From Chloroflexia bacterium SDU3-3 (GTDB lineage: Bacteria > Chloroflexota > Chloroflexia > Chloroflexales > Roseiflexaceae): a stretch of 64,000 nucleotides of DNA. The notes under the pieces were generated by a model. That model worked only from the letters and a program-made list of their open reading frames with translations. It was not told where the DNA came from and made no database searches. The translations under genes were made by a program, and so were the position numbers. Below are positions 25,401 to 34,513 of the stretch, piece by piece (position 1 is the first letter of the stretch; each line of letters begins with the position of its first letter). The stretch spans positions 372,001-436,000 of the forward strand of contig WBOU01000001.1 in NCBI GenBank assembly GCA_009268125.1, in the 5' to 3' direction.

Positions 25401-26165
25401 TCACAGCTGCGAGCCGCCGGTCGCATCCAGCAGCTGCCCCGTGACCCATCGGCCATCGGGCGAGGCCACAAAGCCCACCACGTCGGCCACATCCTCGGGC
25501 TGGCCCACCCGCCCGAATGCCGAGTAGGCCGCCGCCTGGGCGTGGGCCTCGGGCACGCGCATCCACTCCGCATTCATGTCGGTCTCGATGATGCCTGGCA
25601 GCACCGCATTGACTGTGATCCCGCGCCCGCCGAGCTGCTTGGCCAGCATCAGCGTGAATGTGTTCAGCGCACCTTTGGTCATGCTGTAGGCCGCCGTCTC
25701 GGGGTAGGCGATCCGCGTCACACCCGAGGAGATGGCGATGATCCGCCCGCCATCGCGCAGCTGCGGCAGCAGCCGCTGGGTCAAGAAAAACACCGAGCGC
25801 ACATTCACCGCGAACACCTGATCGAACACATCCTCGCTCGTCTGCTCGATCGAGACGCGCGGCGAGATCCCGGCGTTATGCACTAGAATATCAAGCGATG
25901 TGCTGCCGGTGCGCTCGCGCAGGGCTGGGGCCAGCGCATCGCAGAGCGCCGCCGCCCCGCCTGGCTGGCCCAGATCGGCCCCAACCGCAAACGCCTGGCC
26001 GCCCGCCGCCGCGATCGTGGCCAGCGTGGCCTCGGCGGCCTCGCGGCGAGCGCCGTAGTGCACCGCCACCAGCGCCCCATCGCGGGCCAGCCGCAGCGCA
26101 ATGGCCCGCCCGATCCCACGGCTCGCGCCGGTGACCAGCGCAACCTTCCCCGAGAGTGTGCCCAT
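25401..26165 (-). CDS. Short-chain dehydrogenase/reductase
   Basis: 254 residues, a classical SDR. Nucleotide-binding motif TGASRGIG is at 13-20, the [11 protein letters not shown] strand and NAG motif follow, then the catalytic Ser in AISSGVTR and YSMTK (Tyr and Lys). [13 protein letters not shown] suggests NADP(H) preference through its Arg residues. The C-terminal [12 protein letters not shown] is typical of 3-oxoacyl-ACP reductase-like members. The substrate is unknown. It is divergent from an XRE-type regulator at 26297, which may control it. Confidence 0.93.
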   Translation of the reverse strand: MGTLSGKVALVTGASRGIGRAIALRLARDGALVAVHYGARREAAEATLATIAAAGGQAFAVGADLGQPGGAAALCDALAPALRERTGSTSLDILVHNAGISPRVSIEQTSEDVFDQVFAVNVRSVFFLTQRLLPQLRDGGRIIAISSGVTRIAYPETAAYSMTKGALNTFTLMLAKQLGGRGITVNAVLPGIIETDMNAEWMRVPEAHAQAAAYSAFGRVGQPEDVADVVGFVASPDGRWVTGQLLDATGGSQL

Positions 26166-26296
26166 ATCTCTACCCCAGATCTCCTGAGCGGCGGCAGCGA
26201 TCGCTCAGGCCTTGTGGAAAACTGCCGCAGACCCACTATAATAGGCACAGCACCGCGCAGCCAGGGAGCGCTGCTCCTAGGCTTATCGAAAGAACT

Positions 26297-27175
26297 ATGA
26301 CATCAAACCCCAACGTTGATATACGGCGGCGCACGATGCTGGGCGACTTCCTGCGCACGCGCCGCGCCAGGCTGCGGCCCGAGCAGATCGGCGTGCCCAC
26401 CTCAGGCGGGCGGCGGCGCACGCCGGGGCTGCGCCGCGAGGAGGTGGCCGAGCAGGCCGGGGTAAGCGTCGAGTGGTACACCTGGATCGAGCAGGGCCGC
26501 GATATCCATGTCTCCAGCAGCGTGCTGCAGAATATCGCGCGGGCACTGCGGCTCAGCGCCGACGAGCAGCTCTACCTAGCCATCCTCACCACCCCCGCCG
26601 CCCTCCTCCCCGATCCCTTTCCCGCGGGCGGCACGCTGGAAAGCTACCAGCAGATGATCGAGGCGCTGCCCTACAGCCCGGCCTATATCACCAACCGCAT
26701 GATGGATGTGGTGGCCTGGAACCGCGCCGCAGATCTGGTGTTTGGCCAGCTAGACGCCGTGCCCGCAGGCGAGCGCAACTTCCTGCAGCTGCTCTTCCTC
26801 GACCACGACTTCCGCCAGCGATTCGACGACTGGGATAGCGTCGCGCAGGGCACCGTGGCCGGGTTCCGCATCACCGCTGGCCGCCAGCTGGACAGCCCCA
26901 AGACCGCCCAGCTGATCGCTACGCTCAGCCAGCGCAGCCAAGCGTTTCGACAGCTGTGGAGCCAGCACGATGTGCAGAACAGCTGCGCGCCACAGCGCAC
27001 CATGCTGCACCCGCTGGCCGGGGCGCTCCGCTTCACCGTGCTCAGCTTCCAGATCGGCGGCGACCCCGATCTGCGCTGCTGTGTCCACACGCCCGCCGAC
27101 CCGCCCACCGCAGCCGCGCTCAGCGCGCTGCTGCCAGCCCCAGCCAAGCCGCCGCTGCTAGGAGCCAGACCGTGA
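26297..27175 (+). CDS. XRE-family regulator with MmyB-like ligand domain
   Basis: 292 residues from MTSNPNVDIRRR. The N-terminal helix-turn-helix (about 14-80) reads LGDFLRTRRARLRPEQIGVP, GLRREEVAEQAGVSVEWYTW and IEQGRDIHVSSSVLQNIARA. The C-terminal domain has SPAYITNRMMDVVAWNRAAD, GERNFLQLLFLD and FRQLWSQHDV, the MmyB-like (PAS-related, fatty-acid binding) domain found in actinobacterial and Chloroflexota regulators. A TATAAT box is at 26237-26242. The next gene overlaps its stop by GTGA, so the two are cotranslated. Confidence 0.93.
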   Translation: MTSNPNVDIRRRTMLGDFLRTRRARLRPEQIGVPTSGGRRRTPGLRREEVAEQAGVSVEWYTWIEQGRDIHVSSSVLQNIARALRLSADEQLYLAILTTPAALLPDPFPAGGTLESYQQMIEALPYSPAYITNRMMDVVAWNRAADLVFGQLDAVPAGERNFLQLLFLDHDFRQRFDDWDSVAQGTVAGFRITAGRQLDSPKTAQLIATLSQRSQAFRQLWSQHDVQNSCAPQRTMLHPLAGALRFTVLSFQIGGDPDLRCCVHTPADPPTAAALSALLPAPAKPPLLGARP

Positions 27176-27396
27176 CCAATACCACCCACTGGTGCAAAAT
27201 GATGCGCACGCAGCTCGCGCAGATCTGCGAGCAGCACCCCGACCCCTTCGACTGCCCCGATATGCTGGTGTACTATAGCCCGCAGAGCAACACCTACGGC
27301 CTGATCATCCACGACGGCGGCAGATCGAGCATCCACATAGACTACTGCCCATGGTGCGGGGCAGCCCTGGGCAAGCAAAAACGCACGACCGCCTAA
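27172..27396 (+). CDS. Small cysteine-rich protein, DUF6980-like
   Basis: 74 residues starting with GTG at 27172, overlapping the regulator's TGA (GTGA). The pattern HWCKMM, ICEQHPDPFDCPDMLVYY, YGLIIHDGG and HIDYCPWCGAALG matches the DUF6980 type. Five cysteines (8, 19, 28 and the CPWC pair) suggest a metal site. Absolute coupling to the regulator suggests it works with it, perhaps as a sensor partner, but that is inference. A hairpin terminator follows. Confidence 0.8.
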   Translation: MTNTTHWCKMMRTQLAQICEQHPDPFDCPDMLVYYSPQSNTYGLIIHDGGRSSIHIDYCPWCGAALGKQKRTTA

Positions 27397-27397
27397 C

Positions 27398-27434
27398 AAA
27401 AAGCGAGGGCGGTGGGTATAGCCCACCGCCCTCG
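27398..27434. terminator. Terminator between the DUF6980-like gene and the subtilase
   Basis: Arms cgagggcggtggg (27404-27416) and cccaccgccctcg (27422-27434) pair perfectly. The A run before them gives CTTTTTG on the minus strand, so it mainly serves the leftward protease gene. Confidence 0.85.
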
Positions 27435-27449
27435 ACAGCCCGCCCCGCG

Positions 27450-28610
27450 CTAGAGCCCGACCATGTTCAGCAGCAGATTTGGCGTGCCGATGCGGTTGCT
27501 CTTGATCACATTTGGCACCGCGTGGCTATCTAGCCAGGCGCAGATCGTGGCCGCCCCCACATCGCCGTAGGTGGCCTTGTACAGCGCCGCCACGCCGGTG
27601 ACATGCGCCGCCGACATCGACGTGCCGCTAAGGGTCTTGGCTGTATCGCCTGGCCATGTGGATTTGATCGCTACGCCAGGGGCATAGGCATCCACACACG
27701 AGCCATAGTTCGAAATGAGCGATCGGACATCCTTCTTATCTACCGCCGCCACGGTATATGCGGCAGGGGCGCTAGCGGGCGAGACATTGCATGCATTCCG
27801 CGTCTCGTTGCCCGCCGCCACCACCACAAACACGCCCGAAGCCACCAGATCAGCCACCGCCGCGTTGATCGCCGCCGAGTAGTCGCCGCCGATCGAGATA
27901 TTGGCCACCGCCATCGGCAGGTGATTATTCGCCACCCAGGTGATGCCATCCACTAGCTCGGCCACGGTGGCGGTGCCATCGCAATCCAGCACGCGCACCG
28001 CATGAAGGTTGGCCTGCTTGGCTACCCCATAGGTCGCGCTGCCGATCGTGCCTGCCACATGGGTGCCGTGGCCGTGGCAGTCTAGCCCGTCGCCGCCCAA
28101 CACATCGTAGGCCACCGAGGCGCGCCCGCCAAACTCGGGCAGGGAGACATCAATCCCCGAGTCGAGAATGTAGACATTCACCCCCGCGCCGGTGCTCTCG
28201 TAGCTATAGGTGTATGAGAGCGGCAGGCTGCGCTGGTCGATCCGGTCAATACCCCACGCCGACTCCGAGCCAACCACCTCCAGGCCCTGCATGCGCAGCC
28301 GCCGATCCTGCTCGATCGCCGCCACATCGGGCGCGCGGCGCAGCCCTTCGAGCTGGGCCGCGCTGAGGTCGGCCACAAAGCCCGCGTGGCTACGCGCGAA
28401 CACGCGGCGGGCCTGCAGGCCACGCGCCTGGATGAGCGGCTGTGCGTGCCGACCTGGCTTCATGGTGATAATATAGCGCCCCGGCACGCCATCGGCAGCC
28501 GATGCAGATTGGATGGGGAGAGGGGAGGGGGCCGCCTGCACCGCCAAGGCGAAAGGAAGCTGCAGCGCGACCGCAAATAGCACGAGGTAGAGCTTTGTGG
28601 TGTGTTTCAT
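27450..28610 (-). CDS. Secreted subtilisin-like serine protease (S8, proteinase K type)
   Basis: 386 residues from [17 protein letters not shown] at 28610 with ggagg upstream. Signal peptide 1-26, an I9-type propeptide at about 40-110 ([43 protein letters not shown]) and the mature domain. Catalytic triad: D150 (VYILDSGID), H181 ([12 protein letters not shown]) and S331 ([13 protein letters not shown]). The domain ends normally after [13 protein letters not shown] with no C-terminal anchoring module. It is an exported broad-spectrum endopeptidase, self-processed. Its leader contains a 13-bp hairpin (28690-28736). Confidence 0.96.
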   Translation of the reverse strand: MKHTTKLYLVLFAVALQLPFALAVQAAPSPLPIQSASAADGVPGRYIITMKPGRHAQPLIQARGLQARRVFARSHAGFVADLSAAQLEGLRRAPDVAAIEQDRRLRMQGLEVVGSESAWGIDRIDQRSLPLSYTYSYESTGAGVNVYILDSGIDVSLPEFGGRASVAYDVLGGDGLDCHGHGTHVAGTIGSATYGVAKQANLHAVRVLDCDGTATVAELVDGITWVANNHLPMAVANISIGGDYSAAINAAVADLVASGVFVVVAAGNETRNACNVSPASAPAAYTVAAVDKKDVRSLISNYGSCVDAYAPGVAIKSTWPGDTAKTLSGTSMSAAHVTGVAALYKATYGDVGAATICAWLDSHAVPNVIKSNRIGTPNLLLNMVGL

Positions 28611-29401
28611 GGGATGGCCTCCGCTATATACAAAACCGATGGTTTCACGGCGTATGGGTGTGTTTCGGGTTTGCCGGGCCAACCATGAAGAAGACATCCG
28701 CCTTGGTTCACATCGTGCATCAGGGCGGATGTCTTCAGTACATGATTGTTCTATTGTCGCGGGTAAATCTACGTGTCGTTAAGCATCTACTTTGATTATA
28801 GAACTCTATTCAGCGCTATGTCAATGGCAGCACCATCATCCACAAAAATACTCGTTTACCCTTTTGCAATCGAAAATAGTCACAGAACTGTATAGAAAAG
28901 ATTGCATTTTTGGAAATATTTTTGATTACAAAAATTTTAGCATCGAAAATAATACTAATATCAAATATTTTGATATTAGTATATTATTTAATGCAAATCA
29001 AATTATTTAGCAGTAAATCAATTTTAAAAACACTATAATATAGTAATTCAAATCTATCAACCTCCGAGGATAAACAGGGCCTATACGTTCTCCAGGAGCC
29101 ATAAGCTAGCGCGAACGGGCAAGGCTGCAAGCACTGCCGACGTTCGCCCCCGCGCACTATGCCCCTATGTGAGGCCTTTGCCTGCTCCACTTCATGCTTC
29201 GGGGCTTCGTTGTGCCTTGGTCTCTTGGATCTTGGTGGTAAAACGTTCTGCCGAACGAGAACACATATCCGCACGCCAAGCATTGCGGCTATCAAGCCAT
29301 TTTGCGCCTATCTTGTACGCCTTTTGCCATACATACGCGCTATACTCGGCATGTCGGCAGAATCTTGGCGGCTGACGCACCTATGAAGAAGCGACACCCC
29401 C
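28611..29401. other. Gene-free region: leader hairpin, AT-rich island, dispersed repeat
   Basis: A hairpin with arms gaagacatccgcc (28690-28702) and ggcggatgtcttc (28724-28736) is followed from about 28780 to 29040 by DNA far more AT-rich than anything nearby. Inside is a perfect 14-bp inverted repeat with a 3-base loop (28952-28982, atactaatatcaaa). A 72-codon TTG-started frame spans it, but has no ribosome site. From 29080 a dispersed repeat begins (gggcctatacgttctcc), matched in inverted form near 33970, and near 29215 the cttggtctcttggatcttgg variant of the common family appears. Confidence 0.6.
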
Positions 29402-32400
29402 ATGCAAAAATCATCGCTACCAGCAAATGAAGCCGAGCGCCTCGCAGCGCTGTATAACTACGACATCCTCGACACCGACCCCGAAGCCGATTTCAACAGC
29501 CTGGTGCAGCTTGCCGCCAGCATCTGCGGCACCCCGATGGCGCTCATCACCTTTATCGAGAGCGACCGCCAGTGGTTCAAGGCCCAGATCGGTATAGAGA
29601 CCAACCAGACCTCACGCGAGGTCTCCTTCTGCGCCCACGCCATCCACCAGCCAACAGAAATTTTCGAGGTGCCAAACGCCCTTGAGGACCAGCGATTCTA
29701 CGACAACCCTCTGGTCACCGCCGATCCCAACATCCGCTTCTACGCAGGGATGCCGATCGTCGATCCCGAGCAGCACGCGCTCGGCACGCTGTGTGTGCTC
29801 GACCATACGCCGCGCACGCTCACCCCGTTCCAGCGTGATGCGCTACGCACCTTGGGCCGCCAAGTCATGTTGCTGCTTGAGCAGCGGCTCAAGATCCGGG
29901 CGCTCGAAGAAGCCATAGACGAACGGCAGCAGATCGAGGCCGCGCTGCACAGCAGCCAGCTACGCTACCGCGCCACCATCGGCGCAATGACCGAGGGCGT
30001 GGTGCTCCAAGGCCCCAACGGCGTGGTCTACTCGTGCAACCGCAGCGCCGAAGACATCCTCGGCATCAGCGCCCAGCAGATCGAGCGGCCAGACACTATA
30101 GAGGCAGGCTGGAAGATCTGCTACGAGGATGGGCGCGACTGCCCCATAGATGAGCACCCGGCGCTGGTCGGGTTCCGCACCGGAAAGCCTCAGCGCGATA
30201 TCACCCTGGCCATCCACAAGCCCGATGGGCAAGTGACATGGATCCTGCTCAATGTGCAGCCGCTCTTCGAGCAGGGTGAGCAATCGCCCTACGCCGTTGT
30301 CTCATCATTCTCCGACATCACCGCGCGCAAGCAGGCCGAGCAGGTGCTGCTCGACAGCGAGCGCCAGTACCGCCAGCTGTTCGAGGGCAACCAGGCCCTC
30401 CAGATGCTCATCGACCCAGCAACTGCCCGGATCATCGATGTCAACCCAGCCGCCTGCAAATTCTATGGCTACCCCCACAGCACCCTCACCTCGATGTATG
30501 TCTATGACCTCAACCTGCTCTCCCCAGAGCAGGTGCTGGCAGCGACCAAGCAAGCAGAACAGACCACCCACAGCGTCTTCCATTTTCAGCACCGCATCGC
30601 CGATGGCAGCATCCGCGATGTCGAAGTCTACAGCAGCCCGATCGATATCGATGGGCATGTGCTGCTCCACACGATCATCCACGACATCACCGAGCGCCGC
30701 GCTGCCGAGTGCGCGCTGCAAGATGCCAAAGAGGCCGCCGAGGCCGCCGTGCGCGCCCGATCAACCTTCCTGGCCAATATGAGCCACGAGATCCGCACCC
30801 CCATGAATGGCGTGATCGGCATGACCAGCCTGCTGCTGGATAGCAACCTCTCATCCGAGCAGCGCGACTATGCCGAAACCATCCGCCGCAGCGGCGAGTC
30901 GCTGCTCACCATTATTAATGATATTCTCGACTTCTCGAAGATCGAAGCTGGGAAACTTGAGCTAGAGATGCTGGATTTCGACATGCGGATCTTGATCGAA
31001 GATGTGCTGGATCTGCTGGCCGAACATGCCGAGCGCAAGGGCCTGCTGCTCACCTGCATCGTCGAACACAGTGTGCCGCAGCGGCTGCGCGGCGACCCTG
31101 GGCGTATTCGTCAGATCCTAACGAACTTGGTGAGTAACGCGATCAAGTTCACCCACCAGGGCGAGGTGATCGTGCAGGCTCGGCTAGAAAGCCAGAACAG
31201 CGAGCAGAGCACGATCGAAATAGCCGTGCAAGACACCGGCATCGGGATCAGCGCACAGGGCCAGGCCCAGCTGTTCCAGCCCTTCTCGCAGGCCGATAGC
31301 TCTACCACTCGACTCTATGGCGGCACCGGCCTCGGCCTCTCGATCTGCCGCCAGCTAGTGCTGCTGATGGGCGGCGACATCCGCCTCGACAGCACGCCAC
31401 AGATGGGCTCAACATTTACCTTCACCCTGCAGCTGCCGCAGCCGCTGCACCCCGCCCCAGCCAAGCAGCAGGCCGAGGATCTGCGCGGCCGCCGCGTGCT
31501 GATCGTCGACGATCATCTGACCAGCTGTATGCTGCTCACCCAGCTGACCGAGAGCTGGGGCATGCATGCCACCGCCATCGATCAGCCGCTAGAGGCCATC
31601 CAGATGCTCCGCAAGGCGGCCATGGGCAAGAAACCCTACGATGTGGCCATCCTCGACATCGCCATGCCGGTGCTGGATGGCCTAAGCCTCGCGCGCCAGA
31701 TCAAGGCCGATGTGCTGCTGCAGGCTACCCCGCTGCTTATGGTCACGGCCTTCTCGCAGCGCGGCGATGGCCGCGCCGCACGGCTGGCCGGCGCATCGGC
31801 CTACCTCAGCAAGCCCCTACGCCAGGAGCAGCTGTTCGCCGCGCTCGCCGCGCTCTTCTCCAGCGGCGAGCAGCCCCACAGCGCGCCCCAGATCGTCACC
31901 AAACACACGATCAGCGAGCAGGCCAGCATCAAGCACGGGCGGATCTTGGTGGTGGATGACAACGCGGTAAATCAGAAGGTGGCCGTGCACCTGCTTGAGC
32001 GGCTGGGCTATAAAGCCGATGTCGCAGCCAACGGGATCGAGGCGCTCGACGCCCTAGCGAGAATACAGTATACGCTGGTGCTGATGGACTGCCACATGCC
32101 CGAGATGGATGGATTCGCCGCAACATCCGCCATCCGCCAGCGCGAGGGGCATGCGCGCCACACGCCGATCATCGCGCTCACCGCCAGCGCCCTGCAAGGC
32201 GAGCGCGAGCGCTGCCTCTCCTCGGGGATGGACGACTATATCTCGAAACCGGTCACCCGCGATGCGCTGGCCAGCGCGCTGACCCGCTGGATCGCTCAAC
32301 AGGAGCCGTCCGCCACCGCCAGCCCAAAGGATAGCGCTGCGCTGATCGACATGAGCCTGATCGATGATCTTGTCAACGACAGCGGGTCAAAAAGCTACGA

Positions 32401-32695
32401 TCTGCTCAGCGAGCTGCTGCAGATCTTCGAGCGCGATACGCCGTCGCATCTGGATCGACTATTTCAGGCGATCCGCACCAACGAGGCCGCCGACGTGAGC
32501 GCCCAGGCGCATACCATCAAGGGCAGCGCGGCCAACCTGGGGCTAGCAGCGCTGGCCAAATACTGCGGTCAGATCGAGCAGCTGGCAGCTGCTGGGGTGA
32601 TCAGCGACCCAGGCACAAGCGAGCCGACGCTCACCACGCTCTATCAGCAGTCGATGCAAGCCATGCACACAATCCTGGCGCAATCGAACACCTAG
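29402..32695 (+). CDS. Hybrid sensor histidine kinase (GAF-PAS-PAS-HK-REC-REC-Hpt)
   Basis: 1097 residues. A GAF domain is at about 25-160 ([37 protein letters not shown]). Two PAS domains lie at roughly 185-310 and 320-440. HisKA carries the phosphoacceptor H462 in [16 protein letters not shown]. The HATPase follows with [20 protein letters not shown] and [17 protein letters not shown]1 ([12 protein letters not shown]) has phospho-acceptor D752; REC2 ([13 protein letters not shown]) has D896. The C-terminal Hpt domain has H1037 in [12 protein letters not shown]. There is no transmembrane segment, so it is cytosolic and senses an internal signal. No separate response regulator lies beside it, so the output partner is elsewhere. 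Confidence 0.96.
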   Translation: MQKSSLPANEAERLAALYNYDILDTDPEADFNSLVQLAASICGTPMALITFIESDRQWFKAQIGIETNQTSREVSFCAHAIHQPTEIFEVPNALEDQRFYDNPLVTADPNIRFYAGMPIVDPEQHALGTLCVLDHTPRTLTPFQRDALRTLGRQVMLLLEQRLKIRALEEAIDERQQIEAALHSSQLRYRATIGAMTEGVVLQGPNGVVYSCNRSAEDILGISAQQIERPDTIEAGWKICYEDGRDCPIDEHPALVGFRTGKPQRDITLAIHKPDGQVTWILLNVQPLFEQGEQSPYAVVSSFSDITARKQAEQVLLDSERQYRQLFEGNQALQMLIDPATARIIDVNPAACKFYGYPHSTLTSMYVYDLNLLSPEQVLAATKQAEQTTHSVFHFQHRIADGSIRDVEVYSSPIDIDGHVLLHTIIHDITERRAAECALQDAKEAAEAAVRARSTFLANMSHEIRTPMNGVIGMTSLLLDSNLSSEQRDYAETIRRSGESLLTIINDILDFSKIEAGKLELEMLDFDMRILIEDVLDLLAEHAERKGLLLTCIVEHSVPQRLRGDPGRIRQILTNLVSNAIKFTHQGEVIVQARLESQNSEQSTIEIAVQDTGIGISAQGQAQLFQPFSQADSSTTRLYGGTGLGLSICRQLVLLMGGDIRLDSTPQMGSTFTFTLQLPQPLHPAPAKQQAEDLRGRRVLIVDDHLTSCMLLTQLTESWGMHATAIDQPLEAIQMLRKAAMGKKPYDVAILDIAMPVLDGLSLARQIKADVLLQATPLLMVTAFSQRGDGRAARLAGASAYLSKPLRQEQLFAALAALFSSGEQPHSAPQIVTKHTISEQASIKHGRILVVDDNAVNQKVAVHLLERLGYKADVAANGIEALDALARIQYTLVLMDCHMPEMDGFAATSAIRQREGHARHTPIIALTASALQGERERCLSSGMDDYISKPVTRDALASALTRWIAQQEPSATASPKDSAALIDMSLIDDLVNDSGSKSYDLLSELLQIFERDTPSHLDRLFQAIRTNEAADVSAQAHTIKGSAANLGLAALAKYCGQIEQLAAAGVISDPGTSEPTLTTLYQQSMQAMHTILAQSNT

Positions 32696-33904
32696 CTAGT
32701 AGAGGAACTCTTCGATATGGTAGAGCGCAACCTTGGGCGGCGGGCCAGGCCACGAGCGTACGGCCGACCGAATCGTGGCGAGCTGGGCATCCAGCTGCGC
32801 GGGCGACAGCGCCTCGCTGCCGAGCGCCCGCATGTCCTGCTCGTAAGGGCTGCCCGGCGGCGGGATCAGCGGCGAAACGTATACGATATCGCCCACGCCA
32901 AGCTGCATCTCGCCGAGCCGCATCAGGGTGTTTGCGCAGTGCTGGTCGGCCAGGCGCGCCCCACCCGCGCCCGCCAGCACGATCACGCCCACCTCAAGGC
33001 CAGCCCGCTTCATCGTATGCACGGCCTCCACGCACGCGGCGGGCGATCCAGGCTTGCGCAGCAGCGCGAACACCTCGTCATCCCCCGTCTCCATGCCAAT
33101 ATAGACGCGGCGCAGCCCCAGCTCGCGGAGCTGGCGGTAGTCATCCTCGGTCTTGCGCGTGGCCCCAAAGATGTCTAGAAATGAATAGATGCCCTGCGCC
33201 CCGCTGGCCACACCGGGCAGCTCGTCGTGGATGACCCGGATCTGCTCAAGCAGGCGCGGCTGCGGCACGATCAGCGCGTTGGCATCGCCCAGAAACACCG
33301 ATCCGCGCATGCTGATGCCCTGGCCCAAGAAAGCCAGCACATCGCGCACGTGCTGGCGAAAGGCGACAGGCGCTTTGATCCGGAACGGGCGATCGAGGTA
33401 GAAGGTGCAGAAGCTGCAGCGGTTCCAGCTGCAGCCCTCGGCAGATTGGAAGACCACCGAGCGGTACTGATCGGGCGGGAGGATGCTGACCGGCTTGTAG
33501 ATGGCCGCGAACTGCTGGCGCTCGCGCTCGCGGCGGTCGGCATCCCAAGCCAGGATGGTGTCGAGCCAGGCGGCGAGGTCGGCGCGGCCTGCCGTGGGCA
33601 GGGCGGGGGCGATGCTGCGCAGGTGGTCGATCAGGCGGGCCTCGACCTGCTCGGACTCGGCGGTAGCCAGGCGGCGGCGCAGCTTGGGGGCATTGGGCCG
33701 CACCTGCTTGAGCACCATGTCGCCGTTGAGCGCGCGGCAGTAGGTGGCCCCATCCATCACGGCGCTCACCAGGCGGCCCGCGCGGTCGAAGGCGGCGGTG
33801 GTGGTGAGGTTTTCCGAGATGGTGAGCATGTTATGCTTGGCAGCTATGTAGAGCGCCGAATTAGCGTGCTGGGTGCTGGCGATATGGGGGGTGAGCTCGA
33901 TCAT
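32696..33904 (-). CDS. Radical SAM protein
   Basis: 402 residues, ATG at 33904 with aaagg upstream. The iron-sulfur motif is GCSWNRCSFCTFY: C158-x4-C163-x2-C166, one residue longer than the usual CX3CX2C. The barrel text includes FLGDANALIVPQPRLLEQI, LRRVYIGMETGDDEVFALL and LEVGVIVLAGAGG, which match the SAM-binding GGE-like and beta-strand positions of HemN/MiaB-like enzymes. There is no B12-binding domain; a short N-terminal domain precedes the barrel. The reaction is unknown. The stop codon is directly adjacent to that of the convergent kinase. Confidence 0.9.
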   Translation of the reverse strand: MIELTPHIASTQHANSALYIAAKHNMLTISENLTTTAAFDRAGRLVSAVMDGATYCRALNGDMVLKQVRPNAPKLRRRLATAESEQVEARLIDHLRSIAPALPTAGRADLAAWLDTILAWDADRRERERQQFAAIYKPVSILPPDQYRSVVFQSAEGCSWNRCSFCTFYLDRPFRIKAPVAFRQHVRDVLAFLGQGISMRGSVFLGDANALIVPQPRLLEQIRVIHDELPGVASGAQGIYSFLDIFGATRKTEDDYRQLRELGLRRVYIGMETGDDEVFALLRKPGSPAACVEAVHTMKRAGLEVGVIVLAGAGGARLADQHCANTLMRLGEMQLGVGDIVYVSPLIPPPGSPYEQDMRALGSEALSPAQLDAQLATIRSAVRSWPGPPPKVALYHIEEFLY

Positions 33905-33954
33905 TGGGTTGGCCTTTGCGTGAAATGCTGGTCGCTGCGATTATACCAGGGTTC

Positions 33955-34110
33955 GTTGGGGATTGGCGACAGGGCCTATACCTTCTCAACATGCCAGCGA
34001 TATTCACCACCAAGACGCCAAGACACCAAGGAACAAAAAGAAACGGATACCACAACGGCGCGAAGACACAGAGGGGAAAAGCAAGCGAACTCGTAATGGG
34101 CATACCGCGC
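33955..34110 (-). repeat. Dispersed repeat (inverted copy)
   Basis: Reads gggcctataccttctc and then ccaccaagacgccaagacac on the plus strand. The second block is the reverse complement of the cttggtgtcttggtgg family. The first block appears in the same relative order at 29080. Non-coding; from here to 34205 nothing else is visible. Confidence 0.6.
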
Positions 34111-34205
34111 TGGAACAAACATCGACACTGTTTTCAGCGTTGCTGATCGGCCCCAGCGCGACGGCTGCGTAGAACGCATCCACCATGGACTGAGGGCAGA
34201 TGCTA

Positions 34206-34247
34206 TTGACAGGGTATAGGCTTCGTGCTATTATTGAACCGTTTCAA
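34206..34247 (+). promoter_or_regulatory. Sugar operon promoter with first operator
   Basis: TTGACA (34206-34211), 17-bp spacer, TATTAT (34229-34234): near-consensus. The operator TTGAACCGTTTCAA (34234-34247) starts at the last base of the -10 and covers the transcription start. It has the form of LacI/GalR-family sites (TTGAA-N4-TTCAA with a central CG). The untranslated leader is about 270 bases long. Confidence 0.88.
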
Positions 34248-34418
34248 AGATAGTGTTCACACAACCAGCTAAACAACGCAGCGATGCGCGTGATGAGATC
34301 TGTTTTGCCCAGGTAGTGTTTATCGTACACATTATTCGGCAAAACCTGACAAGATCACATACATATCCTGCGTTTCCAACCCAGGAAGGGATGGGCATTC
34401 CTTTTTTTACCCTGATTT

Positions 34419-34432
34419 TTGAAACGGTTCAA
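34419..34432 (+). promoter_or_regulatory. Second operator, reverse complement of the first
   Basis: TTGAAACGGTTCAA is the exact reverse complement of the operator at 34234-34247, centred 185 bp downstream and about 80 bp before the first gene's start. Two identical sites in mirror orientation suit repression by looping. From 34433 to the gene start only the ribosome site gaggag is notable. Confidence 0.85.
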
Positions 34433-34513
34433 ACAACCAGAGGAGGTCAGCTCAACCAGCCAACAACGCCCGCAACCACAATGACGTAAGCTAATCTCAT
34501 AGAGGAGTCTGCC

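Noticed and set aside
24572-25573. N-terminal extension of the gene at 24209 to over 450 codons
   Set aside because: The extension is antisense to the DUF6174-like gene and SDR end, and the true start has a good ribosome site at 24571.
28792-29010. 72-codon frame across the AT-rich island
   Set aside because: TTG start without a ribosome site, spans a perfect palindrome, no protein-like pattern.
34206-34513. Short coding frame in the sugar operon leader
   Set aside because: The region is explained by promoter, two operators and the ribosome site; the small frame there has no start context.
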